From the NCBI RefSeq assembly GCF_032854445.1, contig NC_088305.1, positions 16,603,717-16,667,716 of the forward strand: a stretch of DNA of 64,000 bases, read 5' to 3'. This DNA comes from Liolophura sinensis. Its lineage: Eukaryota; Mollusca; Polyplacophora; Chitonida; Chitonidae. Every line of letters begins with the position of its first letter. The stretch's first letter is position 1. Of this stretch, positions 1 through 11,994 are shown piece by piece. The notes under the pieces are model-generated. The model did not search any database and was not told the origin of the DNA. It saw only the letters and a program-made list of their open reading frames with translations. The position numbers and the translations under genes were made by a program.

Positions 1-540
1 CCTTTGTTTATTATACATGATCACCCCAGACCTTTGTTTATTATACATGATCACCCGAGACCTTTGTTTATTATACCTGATCACCCAGACCTTTGTTTAT
101 TATACATGATCACCCCAGACCTTTGTTGATTATACATGATCTCCCCAGACCTTTGTTTATTATACATGATCACCCCAGACCTTTGTTTATTATACATGAT
201 CACCCCAGACCTTTGTTTATTATACATGATCACTTGAGACCTTTGTTGATTATAGATGATCACCCGTAACCTTTGTTTTTTATACATGATCACCCATGAT
301 CTTTGTTTATTATGCATGATCACCCGTGACCTTTGTTTATTATACATGATCACCCGAGACCTTTGTTTATTATACCTGATCACCCGAGACCTTTGTTGAT
401 TATACATGATCACCTGTAACCTTTGTTTATTATATATGATCACCCGTAACATTTGTTTATTATACATGATCACCCGTGACGTTTGTTGATCTTACATTAT
501 CACCCGTGACCTTTGTTTATCTTAAGTCATGCACCCGAGA
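1..540. repeat. 30-bp minisatellite array, left end outside window
   Basis: About 18 copies of a 30-bp unit with the core gacctttgtttattatacat followed by gatcacccga and variants. The array is already under way at base 1 and decays after about 480-540. Because 30 is a multiple of three, the minus strand stays open and reads as a ten-residue repeat (YNKQRSRVIM-like). I treat that frame as an artefact. Variation is mostly at the ccgag/ccgtg/ccccag junction and at tttat/ttgat. Confidence 0.95.
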
Positions 541-3500
541 CCTGTTCTATGATACTTTGTAACACAATATTCAGTTACATGAACGCTGTGAGCTGTATTG
601 ACCTACTATATCTCCTACTTCTACATCATATCTGACATGGGAAATCTTTGATGCCGGACCCTGTTCTACATAGTCACTTCACACTTGGAATTGTAACAAG
701 AAAACGGGAACTATAAATGCGAGAAATAATTTTAGCACGTCACGGATTTCCTAGGATCTATATAATCATACCTGGCCATATCTATTAAAACTTTTTAATC
801 TATTGATTAGTACAAGATGTCTGAACACAAAAAAGGAAAACATTGTAAGGTTCCGAAAGACATGGTGGAATTTACGGAGGTGGCATTACATGGTATAATC
901 AAGCCTTATACCATGTAGCTATGGGGGTTTTTTTATTCATAAAAGTGTAACTCAGGCAGAAGTTGTTAGTGCAAAACAACCAGGTATACATGTATCTACA
1001 TACTCGCCAGCTATAATGTATATATCTTACACCAGTACACATCTATTTCAGCATCAAACTATACGATGTTAAAAAGCCACAAAATAATTCAAGGGGAAGT
1101 CATGGATAATGCTTTCATTTGTTTACGTTTAGCGAATTGACAAATTCAGCATGTAGAAAAACAAACAATGATGCACGCTCACAGATTTGTAGGGTCTTCT
1201 CCGTCAATAGGCGTCTGTCTAGATTTCGTGATAGACAAAAGCTGGAGTACTGCAGGCGACACAGTCGGAGGCCAGGGAGTCTTCTTTCGTTTTTAAGACG
1301 TGTTGTGCATGATTTGTTTCTGGATTAATGAACGGTGCAAGTCAGTTGGACTTTCCAGTGAAACAAAGTCCACCCTCCGCAGAAATAAATCTTGTTGAGA
1401 TGATCGATACAACGTGTAGGACAAGTGTTCCGCATGTAGGTGGATACAACATCTTAGAACCTACAGCTAGCCACACCCTGTGAGGTATTGATTCCAGAAC
1501 TCAGCTGACAAGTATGTCAAAGGCTTGTATAGAAGGCATCTTCCATGCCAAACTACACCAGAAAGCATACGATCACTGAAGTGAAACAAATGAAGATGGG
1601 AGCTTTTTCTCCCGGCCAACAACATACGGACGCCTCAGCCGACGGAAGTGCCGCGCAATTTCCGCAGTGAAGGCGATCCTGGCCACCAATCACATGGGAG
1701 TCTCGACGCCGCTGGCGAAATCGTTCTACATTTACGTTGATGAATTTAGAAGAAGCGTGTGGCCCATAACCAACGCTGACCTGAGAATATCACTCAATTT
1801 CAAAGGTATCGCTCTAAATCAATGAAAACAACGACATCGTTCAACTTGAACATATTGTATGAACTCTTCATCATTGGAACATCTCGGGTAAAATTTGCCC
1901 AGATGTGTGAAAGACACAAAAAGAAAAAAGAAAAAAAATAGCGGACCTTGCTACTTTCGGGTGACAATTATATTTTTCCACCCAGTACTTAGGTAACCGA
2001 GTTTCCCTTTACCAGTACAAATTACTGTATAGTCAGATAACCAAGCCCGATAACTATATTTGCACAGCACCGTTTTGAATACTAGTAATGTGTTCTTTCC
2101 ACTTACCACTGTCCATAACAGTATGTATTGCTTATTGCTATTTATGACAGTATTTCTATTTTATCTTAAGAACAACGATGAGCCTGATGCATGAGTGAAA
2201 TTAATGTAAGTGATTCGATATTTTCTCCGATACATTAATAACATGATTGTCCATGTTTCTTACATTCTTCCTGCAAGGATTAGTGAATGACTTTTGCGAA
2301 ACTGTGCTGAATGGCTTATACAGACATGGGCGTGAAGGACATACCCAGACGTCCTCTGGGTACAACTGATACATGTACCCTATCATCACACCGAGATGAT
2401 ACACACTCCCATTCATATTTAGATCATATTTGCACAAGAGTCCCATTTGCGTCCATTTTATATTGCAGTATTTCACCATTGTCTGTAATATGAACGCCTT
2501 GTTCGCATCTCATTTGCCCTCGGTACCGTGAGCAATTTTGCGCCGAATGCATCAAATATACCGCAGATTTTATCAAATACCAAGCCACGCCATATGTTGA
2601 CAAAGTCATTTGGGTACAGGCTATCAGCAATGCATTTGGTTTCATTCCTTCCTGCCACGCATTCTCATTTCCGTATTTGTAGTGTATCTACATTGTCCAC
2701 CGTGTTGATCCCAGTGGCTCAGGTCATCAGCTTTGCTGTCAGTTTCTAATCTAGAACCAATAAAATAAGTTTCCTTTCGGGAAATATGACGGTCAGTATT
2801 TATGGATCGATTGTCACTGGTCTGTATTTTGTATACCGGTACGTTTTCCACTTTTACCCTGGCATTTAGTGGACTGACGCTTTTGACTACGACACAACAT
2901 ATATCAGAGTTATGTGGAATCATTCACGTTTATAGTTCTTATATAGGAAAGATTATCCCAGTGCTTCCGTATATGTTTTTTGACGTATTGCCCTTTCCAA
3001 ATGAGAAACATTCTTTTAAAAAATCTTTCTGAATGAGACAAATTCCTTTAAAAGGTCTAATTTCCTAGCCAGCTTTATAATGTATTGCCTCTTCTTGTGC
3101 TACTTTCAGAGCAAGATTCACAAGAATGAATTATTCTTGGGTATGGCTTAAGCCAAAAATGAAACGAGTCAAAGGTCACAAATCTATTTCATTATCACCA
3201 TCCGTTTCCCATGCCCAAGTAAATCAACAATTTAGAAGAAGCGTGTATAGTACGTTCTGCACTGCCTTTTCCTTGTCCTTCAAAGACTACACATGCACTT
3301 TACATAGAGGATATAATAACCGTTCCCTCATGTCTCCGCCCACAAGTGTCCGCATGGATTTGCCGTGGGAAAGACAAGCGGGACATCGATTGAGAGTGAT
3401 TCGAAAGAAATACGAATAACGAGCAACTCATTTGAAAGGCTCAACATGATTATTTTCTGCAACAGTGAATGTGTGCGATGCTTTGGCGTTAAAAGGACCC

Positions 3501-5540
3501 GCGAGATTTAGATAGAAATCTGAGCAAATTTCCAGTGAGGTAGGAAGACGTCCAAAATTGATTTGCCTCTTCATGGTGCATTGTTCTGAACCTCACATGA
3601 TATTCACATCATTTACCAAACAACTCAGCAGTTCTGTTCCATTGATTGGTGACACAAATTATTGCTATGTTTTCTGTTTCTTCCAATTAAGAATCACTCA
3701 TACTCTAACCTTCTTATTGCAGGGTTGAGTGGCAATTTTCAACAGGTCCATAAACCCGCAGGCTTTCAGAGTCGAATATAACGAACATTCTTCTAATTCA
3801 AGAAAACAATCTTCTGTAACATTGATATATGTGCATAAAATTTTCGGAGGTTCTGATGCCAATTTCTTTTTATGGAACTGGTCTTCGGGAACTTGACATT
3901 GGATATTATACTACCGGCCTCTATCACAGTATAAATTAACTTTTAGCGTCTGAAAATTGCCTTTCAAATTTTTACTTAATTCAGAAATAGTCATACTGAT
4001 CTGCAGTCAGCCCCAGACGGCAGATGTGGGATTTCTCCAAGGTTATTGTGGCCGAGGTAATGTATGTCGCATAACCATTTGTGATAAACCGGTCTATGGT
4101 ATTACATGACAGCGAGGCAAGGCCCCACAGGGACATTGACTATCGAAGCTTTAATGAAGACAGCAATTGTCTTGACGTATAACCGAGAATTTCAGGGTAA
4201 CCTTACTTTTTCCGGATTATTATGCGTGCACACCGATGGTTTCCTTTCAACACTGGCTGGCGTAGACAAACCTAACGACACGATACAGCCTCATCCTGTC
4301 AGGTAACAATAAAACGGAAGATACCTTACCAGTGTCAGGAAAGCTTTCAAAGGCAAAGAAAAATGAAATTGATGTATATGCCTGCAAGGCTTTCCAGAAT
4401 ACAGGAAGAGAGTTCATGGACCAAGGAACAGCGTCTTCAGGAAGATGTTGAAAGTTGGTATTTCAGAATGAGGTGGGAAGGATTAAAGAGTTAGAACGGT
4501 GGGGCAGGGAAATCGGGCAGAGGTTAGGGGGGAGGGGTTGCGTCGTTGGGAATGAGGAGAAATGGAATGCAATGAGATACCTTAGGAAGACACCCTCTTG
4601 TTTGGTAATAAAACTCCAAATGACGTTAGAGGGCTGCAGGCAGTGAAAGTTCGATTTCTCCGGCTCGATGTATTTATAGAAACCCTCATTTTCATGGAGC
4701 CGATTGATGGCCTGAACTATAAGCTTTATGCTGTTTTACTTGGACTTCACGTTGAGCTGGCGTGTGATGCCTTAGGATGATGGCTGAGGGCAAGCTTGAG
4801 AGGGGAGGTTTGGGAGGGCGGTGGCTTACGCACCACCCGGCAATAGATAATCAATCGCTGATCATCAGACGTCTCGGCGCATCACCGTATAACTACAGTA
4901 TCGTCGTTGAGGAATTAATGCCTGATTGTGAGGTGTAATGGATCTCTTGTTGACGAAATGAATCCATGGTGTTATGTAATGAGCTTGTAAAGATGTAACG
5001 ATCTTCTGTCCTGTCAGATACCATAAAGACGTGGGTGAAAATTGTTTGCATCAGAAGAGCTAGAATAAGTTCTTAAACAATTCCGAAATTGCGTGTAGAA
5101 CATTGCGCCATTTGATTCGCACACAGAACAGAAAATATTTGGGAATAACAATTAATTATCGTCTTAAGAGAATTCCCGCTCCTTTCACTTTTGTTTTTTG
5201 TTTCTTGCTTTCGGCGAAAGCGCTGATCGCTTGATAACGTGTCAAACGTGTAAATTTCTCTGGAGGCAAACATTTTCACTTAAATGTTTCTTAGTCCATA
5301 TAGTGTACAGCATAAGTAGGCCTGTGTGTCTCCCATGTGTGAGTGCCGTATCTACTGCCACTGAGTTCGATGTCATATTGCCTGCCCTATAGCTAGAGGG
5401 ATGTTCAGAATTCCTGTATCAGCCGTCATCCATAGTTGACGTTTCGAGCCAATAATCGCAAGACAAACTTCAAAAACAACGTTTAACACGAACCACCAAA
5501 GAACTAAAACAAAAGCAATCAACAGTTTTCAACACTGCCG
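541..5540. other. About 5 kb with no recognised gene
   Basis: A+T-rich sequence without an open frame that resembles a known protein. The best open stretch is 1580-1825 on the plus strand (about 81 codons between stops, one internal ATG), with no family resemblance. Other open stretches (2201-3032 on both strands, 3126-3419, 4106-4306, 4455-4780) are 60-100 codons, overlap each other on opposite strands and lack splice context. An 18-base word aatttagaagaagcgtgt occurs at about 1745 and again at about 3231, but the flanks do not match. Confidence 0.5.
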
Positions 5541-5574
5541 GGAAGACTCAAAGAATGCTTTAGGCATATAAATA

Positions 5575-5675
5575 TGTGATTGGCGTTCAAATCGTGTATC
5601 GCCACGAAATGGCTGAAATATTGCCGATGTGGCGTTAAACCATAAGCATCCATTCATTCCAAATCGGGTACCACA
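5575..5675 (+). repeat. 3' end of a SINE-like repeat with (CATT)n-type tail
   Basis: The stretch reads tcgccacgaaatggctgaaa, then attgccgatgtggcgttaaa, then ccataagcatccattcattc. A conserved block ending in gttaaac and followed by a short CATT repeat is a common SINE 3' end in mollusc-like genomes. A related ending (ggtgttaagcc followed by cattcattcactc) is at about 8955-8985. No head is visible here. Confidence 0.45.
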
Positions 5676-6578
5676 CTGGAATATGGGATGTCATTAAGTA
5701 AACTTATGTGTCTCTGATGTGTTCTTATTGCAGCTGTTCATATGTCTAACGTGGTGATTTCATTCATATGATGAAACAAGGCTACAGCTAGGACGCCCTA
5801 GGTAGGGATGAAAACGAGAACGTGTGTGTTTACCCCGCGGTCATTACTCGGGGTCTAAATCTCGTGAGCGTGTTATCTCAGCATTGCACCTGACTGCTGT
5901 ACACACACAAATAACGCGGCTAGCTTCCACAAATTCTTCCACGTGACTTGGCAAACGAGCTCAAGAATCCTGGCTGATTTTTGAGGAAGCTATAGTATGT
6001 CATTATGAGTATAATGATAACCTCCGCGTGCCCAAACCACACGGCGGCGTGATTTATCGCGAGATCTCGAAGTCGGCTGATGACGGAAAATAACGGTTTC
6101 GTATAATCAGACAAAAAAGGCGAATGTCAAATGTGAGAGGTTCGTCAGGGGATCAAGGCCAGTTCTTTGATGCGCCAAATACTCACTTCTTGTTGGAGGT
6201 CTTCCGCTAGGGTTTATTTTGAGCAGCTGTCAATAAAAGATATAGACACCGGACAGACTAGCAGGCGAGATGTACATGTGCTTTCCATTGCAACAGAAAG
6301 GAACATCTGTATGTCACATGTATATATAATTCAACCACAATATAGGCCTAACACAAACATAATACACGTGCGCCTACGTACACACTGATGAAATCAGCGA
6401 CAAAACGATCCGAAATTTAGGTCTACTCATGCAGGCAACAATTAAAGATGGCCCTAAGTTTATATAGAAATTATAAACGCATATTAATATATCCGATTTA
6501 AAACTGATGGCGTGAAGCTGTAAGAATAGTAAAACGTGTGGTAAAAATGTAGTGTCAAAACTTGTTGCTATGATTTAT
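5676..6578. other. No feature recognised
   Basis: No open frame longer than about 70 codons with any recognisable motif, and no tandem repeat. Short open frames at 5920-6114 (minus) and 6167-6388 (plus) look random. Confidence 0.4.
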
Positions 6579-6790
6579 GATTTATTTATTTGATTGATGT
6601 TTTACGCCATACTCAAGAATACTTTACTTGTACGACCGCGGCCACGCAGCGTTATGGTGGGAGCAAAACGAATGTAGCCTGAGGGGAAACTCACGACCAT
6701 CCACAAATTGCTGCCATACCTTCCCATACCTCCGGAGAGAAAGCCAACATGAGTTTTAATTGTAGTCAGAGGTACTGAATTGGTGAGCAA
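6579..6790 (-). mobile_element. SINE family A, diverged, 5' head lost
   Basis: Starts with the T-rich tail complement (tttatttatttgattgatg), then ttttacgccatactcaagaa, the caccataa/gcgttatggtggg block and the ccgaccatcc-type block. It is clearly related to the full copies at 13525 and 51716, but the tRNA-like head is unrecognisable. Confidence 0.7.
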
Positions 6791-9700
6791 TGATAATTAA
6801 GTTGGTGATATGCTAACAGCACAATTAGACCTGATCTAAAATTACACAGGTTCTGTGGTATGAAAGTATTCAAATGCCAGTAGTTTTGCATTGTTCTGAT
6901 CACCAGTCAATTTCATTATAATGAAACATCACTTACTCCAGATTATGAAGATTGCGCATGACCGGAACTGTATCTTATTATTTTGTACAGTGTAGACAAG
7001 GAATGACATTGGGTGTCTATGGTTTTGTTGTCCACCAATTATCAATGTACCGCGCTTCGCAGATAATGACCGCTATGTTTCAATAACGTCCCGATGCCCG
7101 TTTCATGACCTTTAACCTACGGGAGACCAACTAATTAATAGTTCTAAACAGATCAGACGCCAAACAATGCTTTATCTGGAAGAGCACTGGGAAATGTGAC
7201 AATCAGTAATTATCACAATGGTTACCATAAATTATTAACGGTGATAACAACCAATTGACAGCAATGATCACAAGCCATTATATGGCGGCCCAAGAGGTCT
7301 TTTGTGTTATACGAAACTATTCATTCTGTCAAACAGAGTTCTTTTATGCTTTAAAACAAAGGCTCGCACTAAGTATATGTTAATACATGCATTCACATGG
7401 TGAATACGACATACTTGAACACATTATTGGTCCAATCATAAAATCGACAGGAAATTTCGGAAATCAGCCCATTTGGTATTTCAGGGGTCTCGGGAGTTCA
7501 AGGAGATTTAGGCGATACGGTTGGGTTGGGGGGGGGGGGGGGCTCTAGTCAACTACCGTGGCTAAAGAACGTGATTTTACGGTAGGTGTCAACGGTGTTA
7601 TTGGTATATGTATATTCAACTGAGTTTCGCGAGGCTCTCAAATGCCGACCGGGCTTATGTCTCTGCCTCCATTGTTCTGTGTACTTTTAATGTCCATTAA
7701 CTATTACCAGTCCTCGAATGTCTGTTCCTTTGCTAAAGGTTCGTGTTTCTTTGTGGTCACTCCCGTTTCCACCACCTGTTAATTTTACCACTTACGTATC
7801 CCTGGGGAAGAATTCTCGAGTATATGTACCGTTAATCTCTAATAACGTCTAATATTCTACACAAGGCCCATAGCCCCAGAGATTGTCATATAAACAACCA
7901 CACAACAACTCACGTCGGGCAGTTTTATTGTTTCATTTCATGTACGGATAAAAGATGCTAATCTATGAGTTACTCAAGTCGCCATTCATGAAATTATAGG
8001 CTCAACATTTGCCTCTGTGTTGAAATGTGTGGTCACTGATTGGATATTGTTTATCCAATGAGTATTACTTATTATTGTTTATAGGTACTGTTTTACCTAT
8101 AGAATTCTATATTGATGTTTTACTCCTATAGTTAAAATATATTAGAATTTCGTCTGTTTTGGGCAAAACATAAAACGTCCTCCCGATCTAGAGGCGACCT
8201 CAAGCTCGGTCATAAAGTTTTTTGACTTTATTCACTTGGAACTGCAACTCTTAATTAAACGGAAGTCATGCTTTGTTAAACTTTTGGGGCATAAATGGTT
8301 TTGGGATGCATAATTTTGGAGTTGAAGTTGAAGACAAATTGTCTACTTAAATAGTAACAAAAATCAATGCCCTCTCGCGTGAAAGAAAATCGGACATGAT
8401 CGGTTCTATACAGCGATCCGGCCTCCCCCCAGGACATTTGTTTCTTCCGGGACTTATTTTTACCTTTGAGGTATAAATGGGACATACACCATCTCCAGCG
8501 AATGACACGCTAACCTGTATTTTCATATTCTTAAATCACGAAGAAGAAAATTGGAGATAAAACAACACAACCTGAAAACATCAAAGCGATAATCCTCTGC
8601 TGTGTGACTGTCAAGCTTCCTTTCTGGCGTCAGTGTTAACAAGCAGGGATCAGGAACGGATTCTATAAAGGAAACATAACTCATCGCTGTATTCAAAGCA
8701 CCAGGAACGACGTCCCACCCTCTCGAACTATACTGACATCATGACGACTTGCGCTTAATAGGTCCATTCCTCTCATGCTGAGTGCGTGCCAAAATTACCG
8801 ATGTAAAAGCCTTAGACGTGACTCTAATGGGGATTTCATCTCAGACTTACCGTTTTCCGGACAGACGCGCTAGAAACTACGTCACCGCAGCCGGTTCCAG
8901 CTCCATCTACTTATGCATTCGCCTCGATAGACACCTGCAATATTGCTTAAATGGTGTTAAGCCACTTTCATTCATTCACTCTATACAGGCGCATAAAATA
9001 GAACATTGCTGTGGTGACTTGATTTATCACCATATCATCAAACACATTTACATTTTAACTACCTCTACGTTGTTTGTCTTTAAGTTTTCCAATCAGAACT
9101 TTATGTTTCAGTTTCAGATATTCTGACGTGTCCCATGGGAAACTTGTCAAACTCCTTCTAGTCTGTAGATAGACTGCCCAAAGCTATGAACTCTTTTGTT
9201 TTTTCCGGTATTACGTCACAAGCACTGGTGTATGCGTGCTCATAAAACACATGTGAAATACATACGCACAGCAACATCACAGAAGAAAATGATTCCTTCT
9301 AGTGTGATTTGGACCTTTTTGTGCACACGAAGCTCGTTCTCGAGTCTTCCAGTGTATACTCAACATTTACATTAAATAAACACTACTTCACTTGCTTGTG
9401 TCATCCAATTATGGTTATAGAAACAAGGTAGTAACAGAACCACTGCACTCTCAGTTCCTGCATAGTCCATGTATCTTGTATGAGCATCTCTGCAAATTTT
9501 CATGAATTTCCCTTGAGGATGTCCAGAGACATGGCCGTTACAGCGGTTGCAGTTACTCAAATTAGTGCATATTAATGTAAGTATCGATTTCAAGACGCCA
9601 AAAACGGCCATGTAAGAGTCAAAATGATCATATCTGCAAATCTTATACAGAGCTCAATATCCTGAATGCCCTGTCAATAAGTGCAGACGTAGGAGATTCT

Positions 9701-11335
9701 GCAAAGTGTACCTCACATCTTTCATTCAGCTTATCAATTTACTGAGGCCACTAGCCTAACCGCTCCTATTACTATATTTCTGTGGAAAACACTGCGTTGT
9801 AGTTACAAAAGTACAGAACAGAGATGATTGTTTAAATGAAAAAGGCCTGAATGAAGTGAAAGTACTATTAGGATAGTGATTTTGGAGCTTTTGTTCAAGG
9901 GCAGAAAAAGTCCTACAGGGTGAACCACGTGCAGATCGCGTGAAAGCTCTATGTCAGGTTACCCACTACTCAGGACGTGCTCATTTATGATAATCAAGAT
10001 TTGCCTTGACTTAGCATGACCTATGCACACATGGTTAATGGCGTGTAAGTGGACCTGGGATAACTCCTATCGACAGATCTATCCCGGCAGCGGCCTTAAG
10101 TCATGTGGTTTGTACGGAATGTACGGAATCTATATGGAGAGGAGTGGCAATGCTATGATATCACCATAAACCGTCGTCACCATAAGTCAACAATTTCTGA
10201 GGACAGATAAACACACCAATCAAAGAAATAGTAGACTGATTGATTGATTGATTGGTATTTCTGCCACGGCGGACAAGTTCGAGCAGGATTAAATCAGCGA
10301 TATTTGGAATGTAACTGAACCTAAAACCCATGGCGCACTGACTTTTAACCGAAGAGCGAACTCAATTTGTACATCATCTTAGTGGAAAGAATGTGATCCC
10401 AAGCAAACGTATTTAATATGTTACCGTCTATTTTAACCAAACAAACACGGTGTCGGGAAATCTTAAAGGAAAATGACATTATATGTGATTTACCCGACAT
10501 AAGATTCTATTTCCAAGACCTGATGCGTTATTTGCAGATTGTCACGACTCATTTACAGATATTCACGTCTTATTTACATCAGACTGCGTGTCATTTGAAG
10601 ACCCTTACTTGTCATGACAGGAAATTCGGTTCATTTATATTTATCAGACATCACCTGTAATATGAAATTTCACAAAAAACACCCATTCTTTCTACAACAA
10701 AACGTGTAAAACTGGTAGTGAAATTGTTTAGTTTTAAATGTGGGGCAATGAAAATACTGGCTGTTGTGGAGTTCGAACTCACATCACTAAATAATGCCTT
10801 GATGGTTTCAAGACCAGAGTCCATTTTCCCCAACCACTCTCAACCTTCATTGAACTACCACGGCAACCAGTACTGTAGGCATTACGTTGTCAAGGTAGTT
10901 GCGAGCGTAACGTTGAGAGCCTCGTGAAGCTGAGGCCTGCATCTGACTGATTTTAACTCTTGGTGTAGAGATGCCAGATATATATTGTAAACAATCAGAA
11001 CCTAATCTGTTAGTCCCAGTAAAAGCGTAATAAACCTTTCTGACAATCTTTGTTAATGGCGTCGACTGGGAATATGCAGGTGATTCCTGTTTTGGTTTAT
11101 GGTTCAGTCTGTTTCTAGTGGAAATGGGCCTATAAGCTTTGGAGGTTGACATTTGGTTTGGATGATGCGAGGGGGTTGACATTTGCTTTTTTATCATTTT
11201 ATACTTTGTGTTAAAAAAACACCACAATTTGATCTCTACATTCAAATATATTTGTCCAGATTGCAGAAAATGTCACTATGCTAAGTCTCTAAATTGTTTA
11301 ATGATTAATTTTTGTAAAATTTCATTCCCCCCCAC
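6791..11335. other. About 4.5 kb with no recognised gene
   Basis: No coding exon could be supported. Items seen are a poly-G run at about 7529-7544, a short SINE-like end at about 8955-8985, a fragment of a family A tail at about 10225-10280 (gattgattgattgattggta), and an imperfect repeat of tcatttacagatattcacg type at 10510-10600. The missing first exon(s) of the EF-hand gene at 11995 could lie here, but I could not identify them. Confidence 0.4.
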
Positions 11336-11339
11336 AATA

Positions 11340-11701
11340 GACCCCTTCGGTGATCTAACGGTGAGAGCGTCCGTCTCGAAGTCGGGTAACACCAAAGACT
11401 TCAAAAATGGCACTTTTTGCCGCCGATCTTGGGGCTCAGCATTGAGAGGTTAGAACAGGGAACAGGACAGGTTGGCGCGGTGTCAGTGTAGTGTAAGGTG
11501 GGGAGTCTGGGTCTTTGGCACGGTACTTCAGTGCATACGTATGCACACGCTCATATTGACCCCTCGTCATCATATGATTGAAAAATTGTTAAGTACGACG
11601 TAAAACCCCAAGCATGCATACATACATACATACATACATACATACATACATACATACATACATACATACATACATACATACATACATACATACATACATA
11701 C

Positions 11702-11752
<51 letters not shown>
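11340..11752 (+). mobile_element. SINE family B with long (CATA)n tail
   Basis: The 5' part (accccttcggtgatctaacg, then gtgagagcgtccgtctcgaa) looks like a degenerate tRNA-derived head. The body contains caccaaagacttcaaaaatg and ggcgcggtgtcagtg. The 3' block is cgtcatcatatgattgaaaa, then attgttaagtacgacgtaaa accccaagc, followed by about 34 CATA units at 11614-11752. The tail keeps both strands open, giving a meaningless Thr-Tyr-Ile-His frame on the plus strand. Confidence 0.85.
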
Positions 11753-11753
<1 letters not shown>

Positions 11754-11994
11754 GAAAATATGTTTAAATATGAAAATTAAATTCGAAAGAAGCTATCTTT
11801 AAAGGTGTTCAGTACAAAAATCTGAGTGGAAGTTGACGTCTAATTTTGAAAAATAATCTTGAAATAATTTGTTAGATACGCTTTTGTTGGGGGCGATGTT
11901 TTATTGGCTAAGACCTGTTGTTATCGATGGCAACAAATCCATAAGCATGTACTGCAAATGTAGTAATATTTCATTTCTTTTTCTTTGCTTTCAG

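Noticed and set aside
81-473. Minus-strand frame of 130 codons with YNKQRSRVIM repeats
   Set aside because: It is the 30-bp minisatellite read in a frame that cannot stop. No start context, no splice sites.
1580-1825. 81-codon open stretch with a protein-like look
   Set aside because: No acceptor or donor in the right phase, no family resemblance, and length within chance for 64 kb. Kept only as a note in the gap entry.
1740-3250. Shared 18-base word aatttagaagaagcgtgt at 1745 and 3231
   Set aside because: Flanks do not match, so it does not define a repeat. Probably chance or a tiny remnant.
11551-11802. Frames of repeated Met-Tyr-Val-Cys or His-Thr-Tyr-Ile
   Set aside because: They come from the (CATA)n microsatellite tail of SINE family B.
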